In this document: positions 1 through 6,145 of the stretch, in pieces
How the letters are laid out: each line of letters opens with the position of its first letter
Numbering within the stretch: position 1 is the stretch's first letter
NCBI GenBank assembly: GCA_021799325.1
Contig: JAJZAS010000029.1
Coordinates: 1-10,953, forward strand
DNA length: 10,953 nt
Source: Bacillota bacterium
GTDB taxonomy: Bacteria > Bacillota > Bacilli > Alicyclobacillales > SLC66
Reading direction: 5' to 3'
The notes under the pieces: generated by a model
Told to the model about the DNA's origin: nothing
Database searches by the model: none
The model's input: the letters and a program-made list of their open reading frames with translations, nothing else
Position numbers and translations under genes: made by a program

Positions 1-173
1 AAGCACTTGTCCATCAGCTTCGACATTGAAAAAGATTCGAAATGGACGATGGAGAAATCAGACACTCTCCAGAGCAGCCAGCTTATCCCCTTCAGGACGC
101 CGATGACGACAATGATTCCTAAAGCCGCAGAAACCGAAAAACCGCCCGAGAGCGAATCCAGGAACTTTTTCAT
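1..173 (-). CDS. possible N-terminal part of an unidentified membrane protein (runs off window)
   Basis: A minus-strand frame starts at an ATG (171-173) and stays open to the window edge, about 57 residues. It begins MKKFLDSLSGGF and has a hydrophobic stretch of about 22 residues (roughly residues 14-35, rich in V, I, L, G, A and W) that could be a membrane segment. No family was recognised. In favour, its composition is more protein-like than the opposing plus frame, which has no glycine or valine in 58 codons. Against it, there is no Shine-Dalgarno sequence before the ATG. The frame is also open further upstream, to a GTG at 210-212 inside thrS, so the true start is unclear. The plus frame 1-177 shares the same wobble positions, so third-position bias cannot decide between them. 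If real, it is divergent from thrS with only 13 bp between the start codons. Confidence 0.38.
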   Translation of the reverse strand, partial: MKKFLDSLSGGFSVSAALGIIVVIGVLKGISWLLWRVSDFSIVHFESFSMSKLMDKC

Positions 174-186
174 ATAAATAGGGGTA

Positions 187-1974
187 ATGATATCCAGAAT
201 CGAGATAGTCACGATCGATCAACCAGAAGGGCTCGAAGTGCTCAGGCACACCAGTGCGCACGTCATGGCGCAGGCAGTGAGCCGTTTGTACCCTGGGACC
301 AAGTTTGCGATCGGACCTGTGATTGAGGACGGTTTTTACTATGATTTTGCGGACCATGAATTTACGCCGGAACAGTTTGATGCGATAGAAAAGGAAATGC
401 AGAACATCGTCAAATCAGATTTGCCGATTGAAAGAGAAGTGTGGAGCCGTGAACAGGCGCTCACATTTTTTAAGGAACGCGAAGATCGGTTTAAGATGGA
501 GATCATTCAGGATTTGCCGGAAAGTGACATGATCACGGTATACCGTCAAGGGGAATTTACGGATCTTTGCCGTGGACCACACTTGCCGTCGACGGGTCGC
601 ATCAAGGCCTTTAAGATCTTGAGTCTTGCAGGCGCTTATTGGCGCGGGGATGCAAAGCGCGAGCAACTGACTCGCCTCTATGCTACGGCATTTGCGAAAG
701 CGTCAGACCTGGAAGCGCACCTCAAGTATCTGGAGGAATTAAAAGAGCGCGATCACAGGCGTATCGGCAAAGAATTGAAGCTTTTCACGATGGCAAAGGA
801 AGTGGGGGCAGGGCTCCCAGTTTGGCTACCTAACGGTGCCAAGGTGAGGCGCGTCATCGAGCGCTACATTGTCGACATCGAGGAAAGCCTCGGGTATGAT
901 CACGTGTACACGCCGGTACTAGGAAGTGTGGAACTCTATAAGATCAGCGGACACTGGGACCACTATCACGAGGACATGTTTCCTCCGATGCAGATGGACA
1001 ATGAGGAACTGGTGCTGCGCCCAATGAACTGTCCTCACCACATGATGGTGTATAAGTCAGAAATGCGCAGTTATCGGGATTTGCCGCTGAGAATCGGCGA
1101 ACTTGGCATGATGCACCGCTATGAAATGTCCGGTGCCTTGTCAGGACTACAGCGGGTGAGGGCGATGACCTTAAATGATGCCCACTTGTTTGTCACGCCA
1201 GAGCAGATTGAGGAAGAATTTGCTCGACTGGTTCATTTGATCCAGCGCGTATACGATGATTTTGGCATTCGCGAATTCTCTTACCGCTTATCGCTGAGAG
1301 ACCCGAAAAATACGGAAAAATACGTGTCTAACGATGAAATGTGGAACAAAGCGGAGAGTATGCTGCGAAAAGCGCTTGACGATTTGGGCCTTCCTTATAC
1401 CGAGGCGGAGGGAGAAGCTGCGTTTTATGGACCTAAGCTCGATGTGCAGGTCAAAACGGCACTTGGCAAAGAGGAGACGCTCTCGACGGTCCAACTCGAC
1501 TTTCACCTTCCCGAACGCTTTGAACTTGAGTACATCGGCGAAGACGGCAAACCGCATCGCCCGGTGGTGATTCACCGTGGCATCGTCAGCACGATGGAGC
1601 GCATGGTGGCATTTCTCATTGAAAACTACAAGGGCGCGTTCCCGCTCTGGCTTGCACCCATTCAGGCCCGCGTGCTGACGGTGACCGAAGCGCAAAAAGC
1701 CTATGCCAACCAGATCGTGGATCACTTGCGACTCCTCGGCGTGCGCGCGGAAGTAGATGTGCGCAACGAGAAAATCGGATACAAAATCCGCGCTGCGCAA
1801 ATGGACAAAATTCCTTATATGCTGGTTGTTGGCGCATCTGAGGCGGAAGCTAACACGGTGTCGGTGAGAAAACGCGGAGTGGGCGAGGCGGGATCACGAA
1901 ACTATCACGAATTTGCCCGTGAGTTGGTAGAAGAAATTGCACTTCGAGGAAGGGCAGTTGCAACGAGCGAATGA
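187..1974 (+). CDS. thrS: threonyl-tRNA synthetase lacking the N-terminal TGS domain
   Basis: Charges tRNA-Thr with threonine in the cytoplasm and hydrolyses mischarged Ser-tRNA-Thr. The 595-residue product begins where other bacterial ThrRS proteins end their TGS domain (SRIEIVTIDQPEGLEVLRH). The N2 editing site is complete: HTSAH (H21, H25) and CRGPH (C128, H132). The class II core carries RPMNCPHH, HRYEMSGALSGLQRVR and NDAH, with zinc ligands C282, H333 and H463. The anticodon-binding domain runs from about residue 490 to the end. The family is usually about 640 residues, so roughly 50 N-terminal residues are missing. An in-frame TAA at 175-177 prevents any upstream extension, and none of the three upstream plus frames encodes a TGS domain. 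The chosen ATG has only a weak AGGGG 2 nt away, which is poor spacing, so the start is less certain than the gene. No T-box lies in the 186 bp upstream. Confidence 0.96.
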   Translation: MISRIEIVTIDQPEGLEVLRHTSAHVMAQAVSRLYPGTKFAIGPVIEDGFYYDFADHEFTPEQFDAIEKEMQNIVKSDLPIEREVWSREQALTFFKEREDRFKMEIIQDLPESDMITVYRQGEFTDLCRGPHLPSTGRIKAFKILSLAGAYWRGDAKREQLTRLYATAFAKASDLEAHLKYLEELKERDHRRIGKELKLFTMAKEVGAGLPVWLPNGAKVRRVIERYIVDIEESLGYDHVYTPVLGSVELYKISGHWDHYHEDMFPPMQMDNEELVLRPMNCPHHMMVYKSEMRSYRDLPLRIGELGMMHRYEMSGALSGLQRVRAMTLNDAHLFVTPEQIEEEFARLVHLIQRVYDDFGIREFSYRLSLRDPKNTEKYVSNDEMWNKAESMLRKALDDLGLPYTEAEGEAAFYGPKLDVQVKTALGKEETLSTVQLDFHLPERFELEYIGEDGKPHRPVVIHRGIVSTMERMVAFLIENYKGAFPLWLAPIQARVLTVTEAQKAYANQIVDHLRLLGVRAEVDVRNEKIGYKIRAAQMDKIPYMLVVGASEAEANTVSVRKRGVGEAGSRNYHEFARELVEEIALRGRAVATSE

Positions 1975-1986
1975 TCGCGCTATAAT
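1958..1986 (+). promoter_or_regulatory. sigma-A promoter for the infC-rpmI-rplT operon
   Basis: TTGCAA (1958-1963) and a perfect TATAAT (1981-1986) are separated by exactly 17 bp. The -35 lies in the last thrS codons and the -10 starts 7 bp after the thrS stop. The predicted start is near 1993, giving a leader of about 200 nt before infC. No terminator separates thrS from this promoter, so read-through from thrS is also possible. Confidence 0.8.
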
Positions 1987-1992
1987 CATAAT

Positions 1993-2138
1993 TACCTATG
2001 CAGCAAAAGAAGAAGCGTCCGCTTCTCACCTGACAGCCCTAGTGTGGTGCTAAAGGGTTCGCTCACACGGATCAACGAAGCTAATGGTTTCCTTGTTACG
2101 TTAAGCGTTCAGGTGCGGACTCTGTCTGCACCTTTTTT
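1993..2138 (+). ncRNA. L20-type ribosomal protein leader (infC-rpmI-rplT attenuation leader)
   Basis: The transcribed, non-coding leader sits exactly where the L20 leader of Bacillota lies. In B. subtilis, L20 binds this mRNA and promotes premature termination. Visible structure: a local hairpin AGAAGC-GTCC-GCTTCT (2011-2026), then CACCT (2027-2031), which can pair with AGGTG (2111-2115). AGGTG overlaps the 5' arm of the terminator, so this pairing would act as an antiterminator. GGTGC at 2046-2050 could alternatively pair with the terminator's 3' arm. The assignment rests on position, terminator and downstream genes. I did not fold the RNA or match a covariance model. Confidence 0.72.
2112..2138 (+). 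terminator. intrinsic attenuator in the infC leader
   Basis: GGTGCGGAC (2112-2120) pairs with GTCTGCACC (2124-2132) as a 9-bp stem with one G-U pair and a TCT loop. Six T residues follow (2133-2138). It lies between the promoter and infC, so it must be conditional, as expected for L20-controlled attenuation. Confidence 0.88.
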
Positions 2139-2175
2139 GTTGCGACACGGCGCAACATGCGCCGATCCGGATGAT

Positions 2176-2192
2176 GGAGGTGTTGTTCAATT
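2176..2192 (+). promoter_or_regulatory. infC ribosome binding site and ATT start codon
   Basis: GGAGG (2176-2180) lies 9 nt before ATT (2190-2192). The GTG at 2205 has no comparable site, so this sequence sets the infC start. An AUU start is the known device by which IF3 limits its own synthesis, because IF3 discriminates against non-canonical start codons. Confidence 0.87.
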
Positions 2193-2759
2193 AGCAAGGA
2201 AGAAGTGCAAGTCAACGAGCAGATTCGGGCGCGTGAAGTGCGGTTGATTGATGAAGCGGGTGCGCAACTCGGGATTGTGGGCCTGCGTGATGCATTGCGA
2301 ATTGCTTCGGAAAAAAACCTCGACCTCGTCAATGTGGCGCCAACAGCCAAGCCGCCGGTTTGTCGGATCATGGATTACGGCAAATATAAGTATGAACAGA
2401 GCAAGCGCGAGAAAGAGGCGCGCAAGCATCAGAAAGTGGTCTCCATCAAGGAAATTCGGATGACGCCCAACATCGAACAACACGACTTTGACACGAAGGT
2501 GAAGGCGACCATCAAGTTTTTGCAAGAGGGAGACAAGGTGAAGGCGGCTGTGCGTTTTCGCGGAAGGGAAATCACCCATCCCGGCATTGGTCAGGCGGTA
2601 CTCGAGAAACTTGCCAAGCAGGTGGAGGCATACGGAATATTGGAGCGTTCTCCACGGCTCGAAGGCAGAAGCATGATCATCATTATCAATCCCAAACCTC
2701 AGGCTGATCCTAAGCCTCAGGTGGATCGGGAAAAAGGAAATTCTGAAAAAACCTCATAA
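2190..2759 (+). CDS. infC: translation initiation factor IF-3
   Basis: IF3 binds the 30S subunit, prevents premature 50S joining and checks the start codon-anticodon match. I start the gene at ATT 2190: the frame then reads (M)SKEEVQVNEQIRAREV, matching Bacillus IF3 N-termini (SKDFIINEQIRAREV), and GGAGG is well placed. A start at GTG 2205 would drop five conserved-length residues. The product is about 189 residues. The N-terminal domain spans about residues 1-80 and includes KPPVCRIMDYGKYKYEQ. A lysine-rich linker follows (KREKEARKHQKV), then the C-terminal domain (about 85-170; EIRMTPNIEQHDFDTK, RFRGREITH). The tail is longer than usual and polar, with the repeat KPQADP-KPQVDR. It is first gene of the infC-rpmI-rplT operon, 55 bp before rpmI, and is probably controlled by leader attenuation and AUU autoregulation. 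Confidence 0.96.
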   Translation: MSKEEVQVNEQIRAREVRLIDEAGAQLGIVGLRDALRIASEKNLDLVNVAPTAKPPVCRIMDYGKYKYEQSKREKEARKHQKVVSIKEIRMTPNIEQHDFDTKVKATIKFLQEGDKVKAAVRFRGREITHPGIGQAVLEKLAKQVEAYGILERSPRLEGRSMIIIINPKPQADPKPQVDREKGNSEKTS

Positions 2760-2814
2760 TCCATCGACAAAGTCATCTGGAGTAACGGTTTTTAATTGAT
2801 TGGAGGATTTTTAA

Positions 2815-3012
2815 ATGCCGAAAATGAAGACACATCGTGGCGCAGCCAAGCGGCTGAAGCGGACCGGTTCTGGCAAAATCAAACGCAGTCATGCGTACAC
2901 CAGCCATCTGTTTGTTTCCAAGTCGCCAAAGCGCAAACGCCAACTCCGCCATTCGGGGATGGTATCTAGTTCAGACTACAAGCGCATTAAGCAACTGGTA
3001 TCCTATCTCTAA
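2815..3012 (+). CDS. rpmI: 50S ribosomal protein L35
   Basis: Small, highly basic 65-residue protein of the large ribosomal subunit. Its sequence is full length and diagnostic: MPKMKTHRGAAKRLKRTGSG at the N-terminus, then KIKRSHAYTSHLF, and a C-terminal YKRIKQLVSYL. A strong GGAGG (2802-2806) lies 8 nt before the ATG. It is the middle gene of the conserved infC-rpmI-rplT operon. The 61-bp gap to rplT contains no terminator or promoter that I can support, so the two should be co-transcribed. In B. subtilis the whole operon is repressed by L20. Confidence 0.98.
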   Translation: MPKMKTHRGAAKRLKRTGSGKIKRSHAYTSHLFVSKSPKRKRQLRHSGMVSSSDYKRIKQLVSYL

Positions 3013-3073
3013 AATTTGGGTGGAACGATTCGCGCACAAAGGTTGCGTCGGTTATTTTTAAGGAGGATTTATC

Positions 3074-3433
3074 ATGCCAAGAGTAAAAGGCGGTACGGTG
3101 ACACGCCGTCGTCATAAAAAAATCCTGAAGTTAGCCAGGGGTTATTTTGGTTCTAAGCATCGCTTGTTCCGCACTGCCAACCAACAAGTGATGAAGTCAC
3201 TGCAATACGCGTACCGGGATCGCCGGACGACCAAACGTAATTTCCGTAGACTGTGGATCCAGCGCATCAACGCAGCGGCGAGGATGAACGGCCTCAGCTA
3301 CAGCCGACTGATGTACGGATTGAAGCAGGCTGGCGTGGAAGTGAACCGCAAGATGCTCGCAGATCTCGCAGTAGCGGACGCAAATGCGTTCAGCGAACTT
3401 GCTACGCTTGCGAAGACCAAACTGGAAGCCTAA
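3074..3433 (+). CDS. rplT: 50S ribosomal protein L20
   Basis: Early assembly protein of the 50S subunit that binds 23S rRNA. In Bacillota it is also the translational-operon repressor acting on the infC leader. The product has 119 residues, the usual length. The basic N-terminal extension MPRVKGGTVTRRRHKKILK is followed by ARGYFGSKHRLFRTANQQVM and the globular C-terminal part (WIQRINAAARMNGLSYSRLM, GVEVNRKMLADLAV). AGGAGG (3061-3066) lies 7 nt before the ATG. It is the last gene of the operon: a strong terminator begins 8 bp after its stop codon. Confidence 0.98.
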   Translation: MPRVKGGTVTRRRHKKILKLARGYFGSKHRLFRTANQQVMKSLQYAYRDRRTTKRNFRRLWIQRINAAARMNGLSYSRLMYGLKQAGVEVNRKMLADLAVADANAFSELATLAKTKLEA

Positions 3434-3441
3434 ACAAGGAG

Positions 3442-3472
3442 AAGGAGTTGCACAGTGTGCAGCTCCTTTTTT
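3442..3472 (+). terminator. intrinsic terminator of infC-rpmI-rplT
   Basis: GGAGTTGCAC (3444-3453) pairs with GTGCAGCTCC (3457-3466) over 10 bp with one G-U pair and an AGT loop. The flanking AA and TT extend the stem. A run of six T follows (3467-3472). Confidence 0.92.
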
Positions 3473-3474
3473 GC

Positions 3475-3503
3475 TTGTGAAATCAACGGCTAAAGGCTAC
3501 AAT
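3475..3503 (+). promoter_or_regulatory. sigma-A promoter for ilvD
   Basis: TTGTGA (3475-3480), a 17-bp spacer and TACAAT (3498-3503) give a good sigma-A match. The -35 begins 3 bp after the T-run of the rplT terminator. The leader to ilvD is only about 45 nt. It contains no T-box or attenuator. Confidence 0.72.
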
Positions 3504-3556
3504 ATTCAGAAATCATTTTCTAGTGTGGTTGAAAAAAAGAGGGAGTGGAGACATCC

Positions 3557-5221
3557 GTGCGCAGTGACATGATCAAAAAGGGGATAGACAGAGCCCCGCA
3601 TCGCAGCCTGTTACGGGCAACAGGCATGAAAAACGAGGATTTCAACAAGCCGTTTATCGGTATCGCCAACTCCTTTGTGGAAATTGTGCCGGGCCACGTG
3701 CATTTGCAGGAATTTGGCCAAATTGTAAAGGAAGCGGTTCGCGAAGCCGGAATGGTGCCGTTTGAATTCAACGCCATCGGCGTGGATGATGGGATTGCCA
3801 TGGGCCATATCGGCATGCGCTATTCGCTGCCAAGCCGTGAGATCATCGCTGACTCGATCGAGACCATGGTGCAGGCGCACTGGTTTGATGGTCTCATCTG
3901 TATTCCCAACTGTGACAAGATTACCCCTGGCATGATGATGGGGGCAGTTCGCGCCAACATCCCCACCGTGTTCGTTTCGGGTGGCCCAATGAAGGCCGGC
4001 GTCACGAGCAAGGGACAGGTGGTTGACCTGATGTCTGTCTTTGAGGGCGTTGGTGCCCATCAAGCAGGCAAAATTACGGACGATGAACTGCTCGATCTTG
4101 AGCAAAATGGCTGCCCATCCTGCGGTTCCTGCTCTGGTATGTTCACAGCCAATTCGATGAACTGCCTTGCAGAAGCGCTTGGATTGGCGCTTCCTGGCAA
4201 CGGTACGATTCTGGCCACGACAGCGGAGCGCAAGGAACTCGTCAAGCGCACCGCTGCCTATTTGAAGACGTTGATTGAAAAACAGATCAAACCTCGTGAC
4301 ATTGTGACCATGGAGTCGCTCGATAATGCGTTTGCGCTCGATATGGCGATGGGCGGTTCCACGAACACTGTCCTTCATACGCTCGCGATTGCGCACGAGG
4401 CGGAGATTGAGTATCCGCTGGCGCGAATTGATGAATTATCTAGACGGGTGCCACAGATCTGTAAAGTCAGTCCTGCTTCGCAATTTCACATGCAGGATGT
4501 GGATCGTGCCGGTGGCATCTCCGCGATCCTAAACGAACTGAGCAAAAAGTCAGGACTATTAAATTTGGATGCCATGACGGCCACTTCTCAATCCATTGGC
4601 GAGAACATCAAAGATGCAAAGATTCTTGATGAAGACGTGATTCGTCCGCTCGAAAAAGCCTATTCCGTACAGGGCGGGTTGCGGGTGCTCTTTGGCAATC
4701 TCGCGACGAATGGAGGAGTCATTAAGAGCGGCGCAACGCCGGTGACTCACTTCGAAGGTCCTTGTGTGATTTTTGAATCGCAAGAAGAGGCGGGAGAAGG
4801 AATCAAGGCAGGTAAGGTGAAAAAAGGCGACGTGGTCGTCATCCGCTACGAGGGTCCAAAAGGTGGGCCTGGAATGCCTGAAATGCTGGCGCCAACTGCC
4901 GCCATCTCAGGAATGGGGCTCGGTCAGGACGTGGCGCTCATTACCGATGGTCGCTTTTCAGGAGCGACGAGAGGCATCAGCGTAGGACACATTTCCCCTG
5001 AAGCCGCAGCAGGCGGGACGATCGCGTTGCTAAAGGAAGGCGACGTGGTCGTCATTGACACGGAAGAACGGTTGATCGAAGTGAAACTTTCTGATGAGGA
5101 ATTGGAAGCGAGACGAAAAGCGTGGACAGCGCCTGAATTAAAGGTAAAAAAAGGCTGGCTGAACCGTTATGCTCGTCTGGTGACCTCGGCGAATACTGGT
5201 GCAGTGCTTGAAGGCAACTAA
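3557..5221 (+). CDS. ilvD: dihydroxy-acid dehydratase
   Basis: Dehydrates 2,3-dihydroxy-isovalerate and 2,3-dihydroxy-3-methylvalerate to the 2-oxo acids that precede valine, leucine and isoleucine. It is an IlvD/Edd-family iron-sulfur enzyme of the cytoplasm. The product is 554 residues from this GTG; B. subtilis IlvD is of similar length. Visible motifs: RAPHRSLLRATGM near the N-terminus, VDDGIAMGHIGMRYSLPSRE, PNCDKITPG (C119), CPSCGSCSGMFTANSMNC (C186, C189, C192), MGGSTNTVLH, RYEGPKGGPGMPEM and ITDGRFSGA. C119 and one cysteine of the CxxCxxC group are the expected cluster ligands. Start choice: GGAG (3547-3550) lies 6 nt before GTG 3557. An in-frame GTG at 3545 (558 residues) has its purine run only 1 nt away, so I consider it weaker. 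The gene has its own promoter and is probably co-transcribed with the methyltransferase gene 21 bp downstream. Other ilv and leu genes are not in the window. Confidence 0.97.
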   Translation: MRSDMIKKGIDRAPHRSLLRATGMKNEDFNKPFIGIANSFVEIVPGHVHLQEFGQIVKEAVREAGMVPFEFNAIGVDDGIAMGHIGMRYSLPSREIIADSIETMVQAHWFDGLICIPNCDKITPGMMMGAVRANIPTVFVSGGPMKAGVTSKGQVVDLMSVFEGVGAHQAGKITDDELLDLEQNGCPSCGSCSGMFTANSMNCLAEALGLALPGNGTILATTAERKELVKRTAAYLKTLIEKQIKPRDIVTMESLDNAFALDMAMGGSTNTVLHTLAIAHEAEIEYPLARIDELSRRVPQICKVSPASQFHMQDVDRAGGISAILNELSKKSGLLNLDAMTATSQSIGENIKDAKILDEDVIRPLEKAYSVQGGLRVLFGNLATNGGVIKSGATPVTHFEGPCVIFESQEEAGEGIKAGKVKKGDVVVIRYEGPKGGPGMPEMLAPTAAISGMGLGQDVALITDGRFSGATRGISVGHISPEAAAGGTIALLKEGDVVVIDTEERLIEVKLSDEELEARRKAWTAPELKVKKGWLNRYARLVTSANTGAVLEGN

Positions 5222-5242
5222 ACGCGTGAGAGGAAGTCGCAC

Positions 5243-6055
5243 TTGGAAGTATTAACATCCCTGCAAAACCCGAAAGTCAAAACATGGGCATCACTTAAAG
5301 AAAGAAAGTATCGCAAGGCGAACCAAAGTTATCTGGTAGAGGGACTTCGCAGCGTACAAGTTTATTTGGAGCGAGGCGTCAGGCTAGAAGCATTGTTGAT
5401 CGATCCGTACGGCCATCAGGCGGATTTAGCCTACGAAGTGGCGGAAACGGCAAGTGCGATAGGTGTGACTGTCTATGAAATGGAAAGCCATCTGCTGAGG
5501 CATATCACAGACACAGAGCACCCGCAAGGCGTGGTGGCAGTGGCAAAGATTCCGGATTGGGACCAAGCCCTGCTTCAACCTGAGAATGGTTCAGGATGTC
5601 AAGATGTCGTGCTGGTGGCCGATCAAATTGGCGACCCGGGGAATTTGGGCACGATGATTCGCAGTGCTGATGCGGTCAATGCAAGGGCAGTGATCGCGTT
5701 GAAGGGGTCTGCGGACCCCTATCAACCGAAAGTGGTGCGAGCGACGATGGGGTCGCTGTCAAGAGTGCCCGTCTATGAAATGGAACCCCAGGAGGCAATG
5801 AACACATTACGTGGGTTCGGCTATCACTTGCTTGGCGCAGACGCGCGAGCGGGCGAGGCTCACTTTTTTGCTAACTTAAAAGGGCCCCTCGCCGTTGTCG
5901 TCGGTCATGAAACAAGCGGACTTTCAAGCGCTGTGGTGGACAATATGGATGGGTTTCTCTCGCTCCCCATGCCGGGTGGGGCAGAATCGCTCAATGCGGG
6001 AGTCGCCTCGTCGATTCTTTTGTATGAGGCGTTGCGTCAGAGAAGCACCCATTGA
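5243..6055 (+). CDS. rlmP: SPOUT-family 23S rRNA (guanosine-2'-O-)methyltransferase, RlmP/YsgA-like
   Basis: TrmH/SpoU-type methyltransferase that transfers a methyl group from S-adenosylmethionine to a ribose 2'-OH. The product is 270 residues. The N-terminal L30e-like substrate-binding domain covers about residues 20-105 (SYLVEGLRSVQVYLERG, HPQGVVAV). The knotted catalytic domain carries motif 1 NLGTMIRSADA (134-144, with R140 as the expected catalytic arginine), motif 2 VVGHETSGLS (219-228) and motif 3 LPMPGGAESLNAGVASSILL (241-260). It starts with TTG, supported by an AGAGGA-like site 8 nt upstream. In Bacillus the gene directly before pheS is ysgA, assigned as RlmP, which methylates 23S rRNA. 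Position and family agree, but the exact target nucleotide (Gm2553 in B. subtilis) is inferred and other TrmH-family targets are possible. Only 21 bp separate it from ilvD. Confidence 0.86.
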   Translation: MEVLTSLQNPKVKTWASLKERKYRKANQSYLVEGLRSVQVYLERGVRLEALLIDPYGHQADLAYEVAETASAIGVTVYEMESHLLRHITDTEHPQGVVAVAKIPDWDQALLQPENGSGCQDVVLVADQIGDPGNLGTMIRSADAVNARAVIALKGSADPYQPKVVRATMGSLSRVPVYEMEPQEAMNTLRGFGYHLLGADARAGEAHFFANLKGPLAVVVGHETSGLSSAVVDNMDGFLSLPMPGGAESLNAGVASSILLYEALRQRSTH

Positions 6056-6068
6056 TGATAGACGAGAA

Positions 6069-6093
6069 TTATGCAAGTATTCAGCTTGCATAA
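6069..6093 (+). repeat. perfect 9-bp inverted repeat without a T-tract
   Basis: TTATGCAAG (6069-6077) and CTTGCATAA (6085-6093) are exact reverse complements around a 7-nt spacer. It lies 13 bp after the rlmP stop. No T-run follows, so a standard intrinsic terminator is unlikely. The right arm contains the candidate -35 of the pheST promoter, so an operator or a poor terminator are both possible. Confidence 0.6.
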
Positions 6094-6114
6094 ATTGGCC
6101 CGGTAGAGTATGCT
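6086..6114 (+). promoter_or_regulatory. candidate promoter for the pheST T-box transcript
   Basis: TTGCAT (6086-6091), 17 bp, TATGCT (6109-6114). Hexamer matches are moderate (3/6 and 4/6). The predicted start near 6121 falls about 25 nt before T-box stem I, which is a plausible distance. GATAAT at 6133-6138 is an alternative -10 but lacks a good -35. Confidence 0.4.
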
Positions 6115-6145
6115 ACATAGCAAACATTTTCGGATAATATGCCAA

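Noticed and set aside
1..186. T-box or sigma-A promoter for thrS
   Set aside because: No GGTGGNACC-like motif, no terminator, and no -35/-10 pair with acceptable spacing could be found in this stretch.
1288..1800. Minus-strand open frame (170 codons) inside thrS
   Set aside because: Antisense to the conserved ThrRS catalytic and anticodon-binding regions, with no family resemblance.
2205..2207. GTG as the infC start
   Set aside because: Poor ribosome binding site, and it removes the conserved IF3 N-terminal residues. ATT at 2190 fits better.
3545..3547. GTG 3545 as the ilvD start
   Set aside because: The purine run before it is only 1 nt away, while GTG 3557 has GGAG at 6 nt. Not excluded, but less likely.
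3611..4396. Long minus-strand open frame (261 codons) inside ilvD
   Set aside because: It is fully antisense to a highly conserved ilvD, its translation resembles no protein I know, and it has no supporting ribosome binding site. It is a shadow of the codon bias.
6069..6093. Inverted repeat as an intrinsic terminator of rlmP
   Set aside because: No T-run follows the right arm; the sequence continues AATTGGCCCGG. Kept as a repeat of unknown role.
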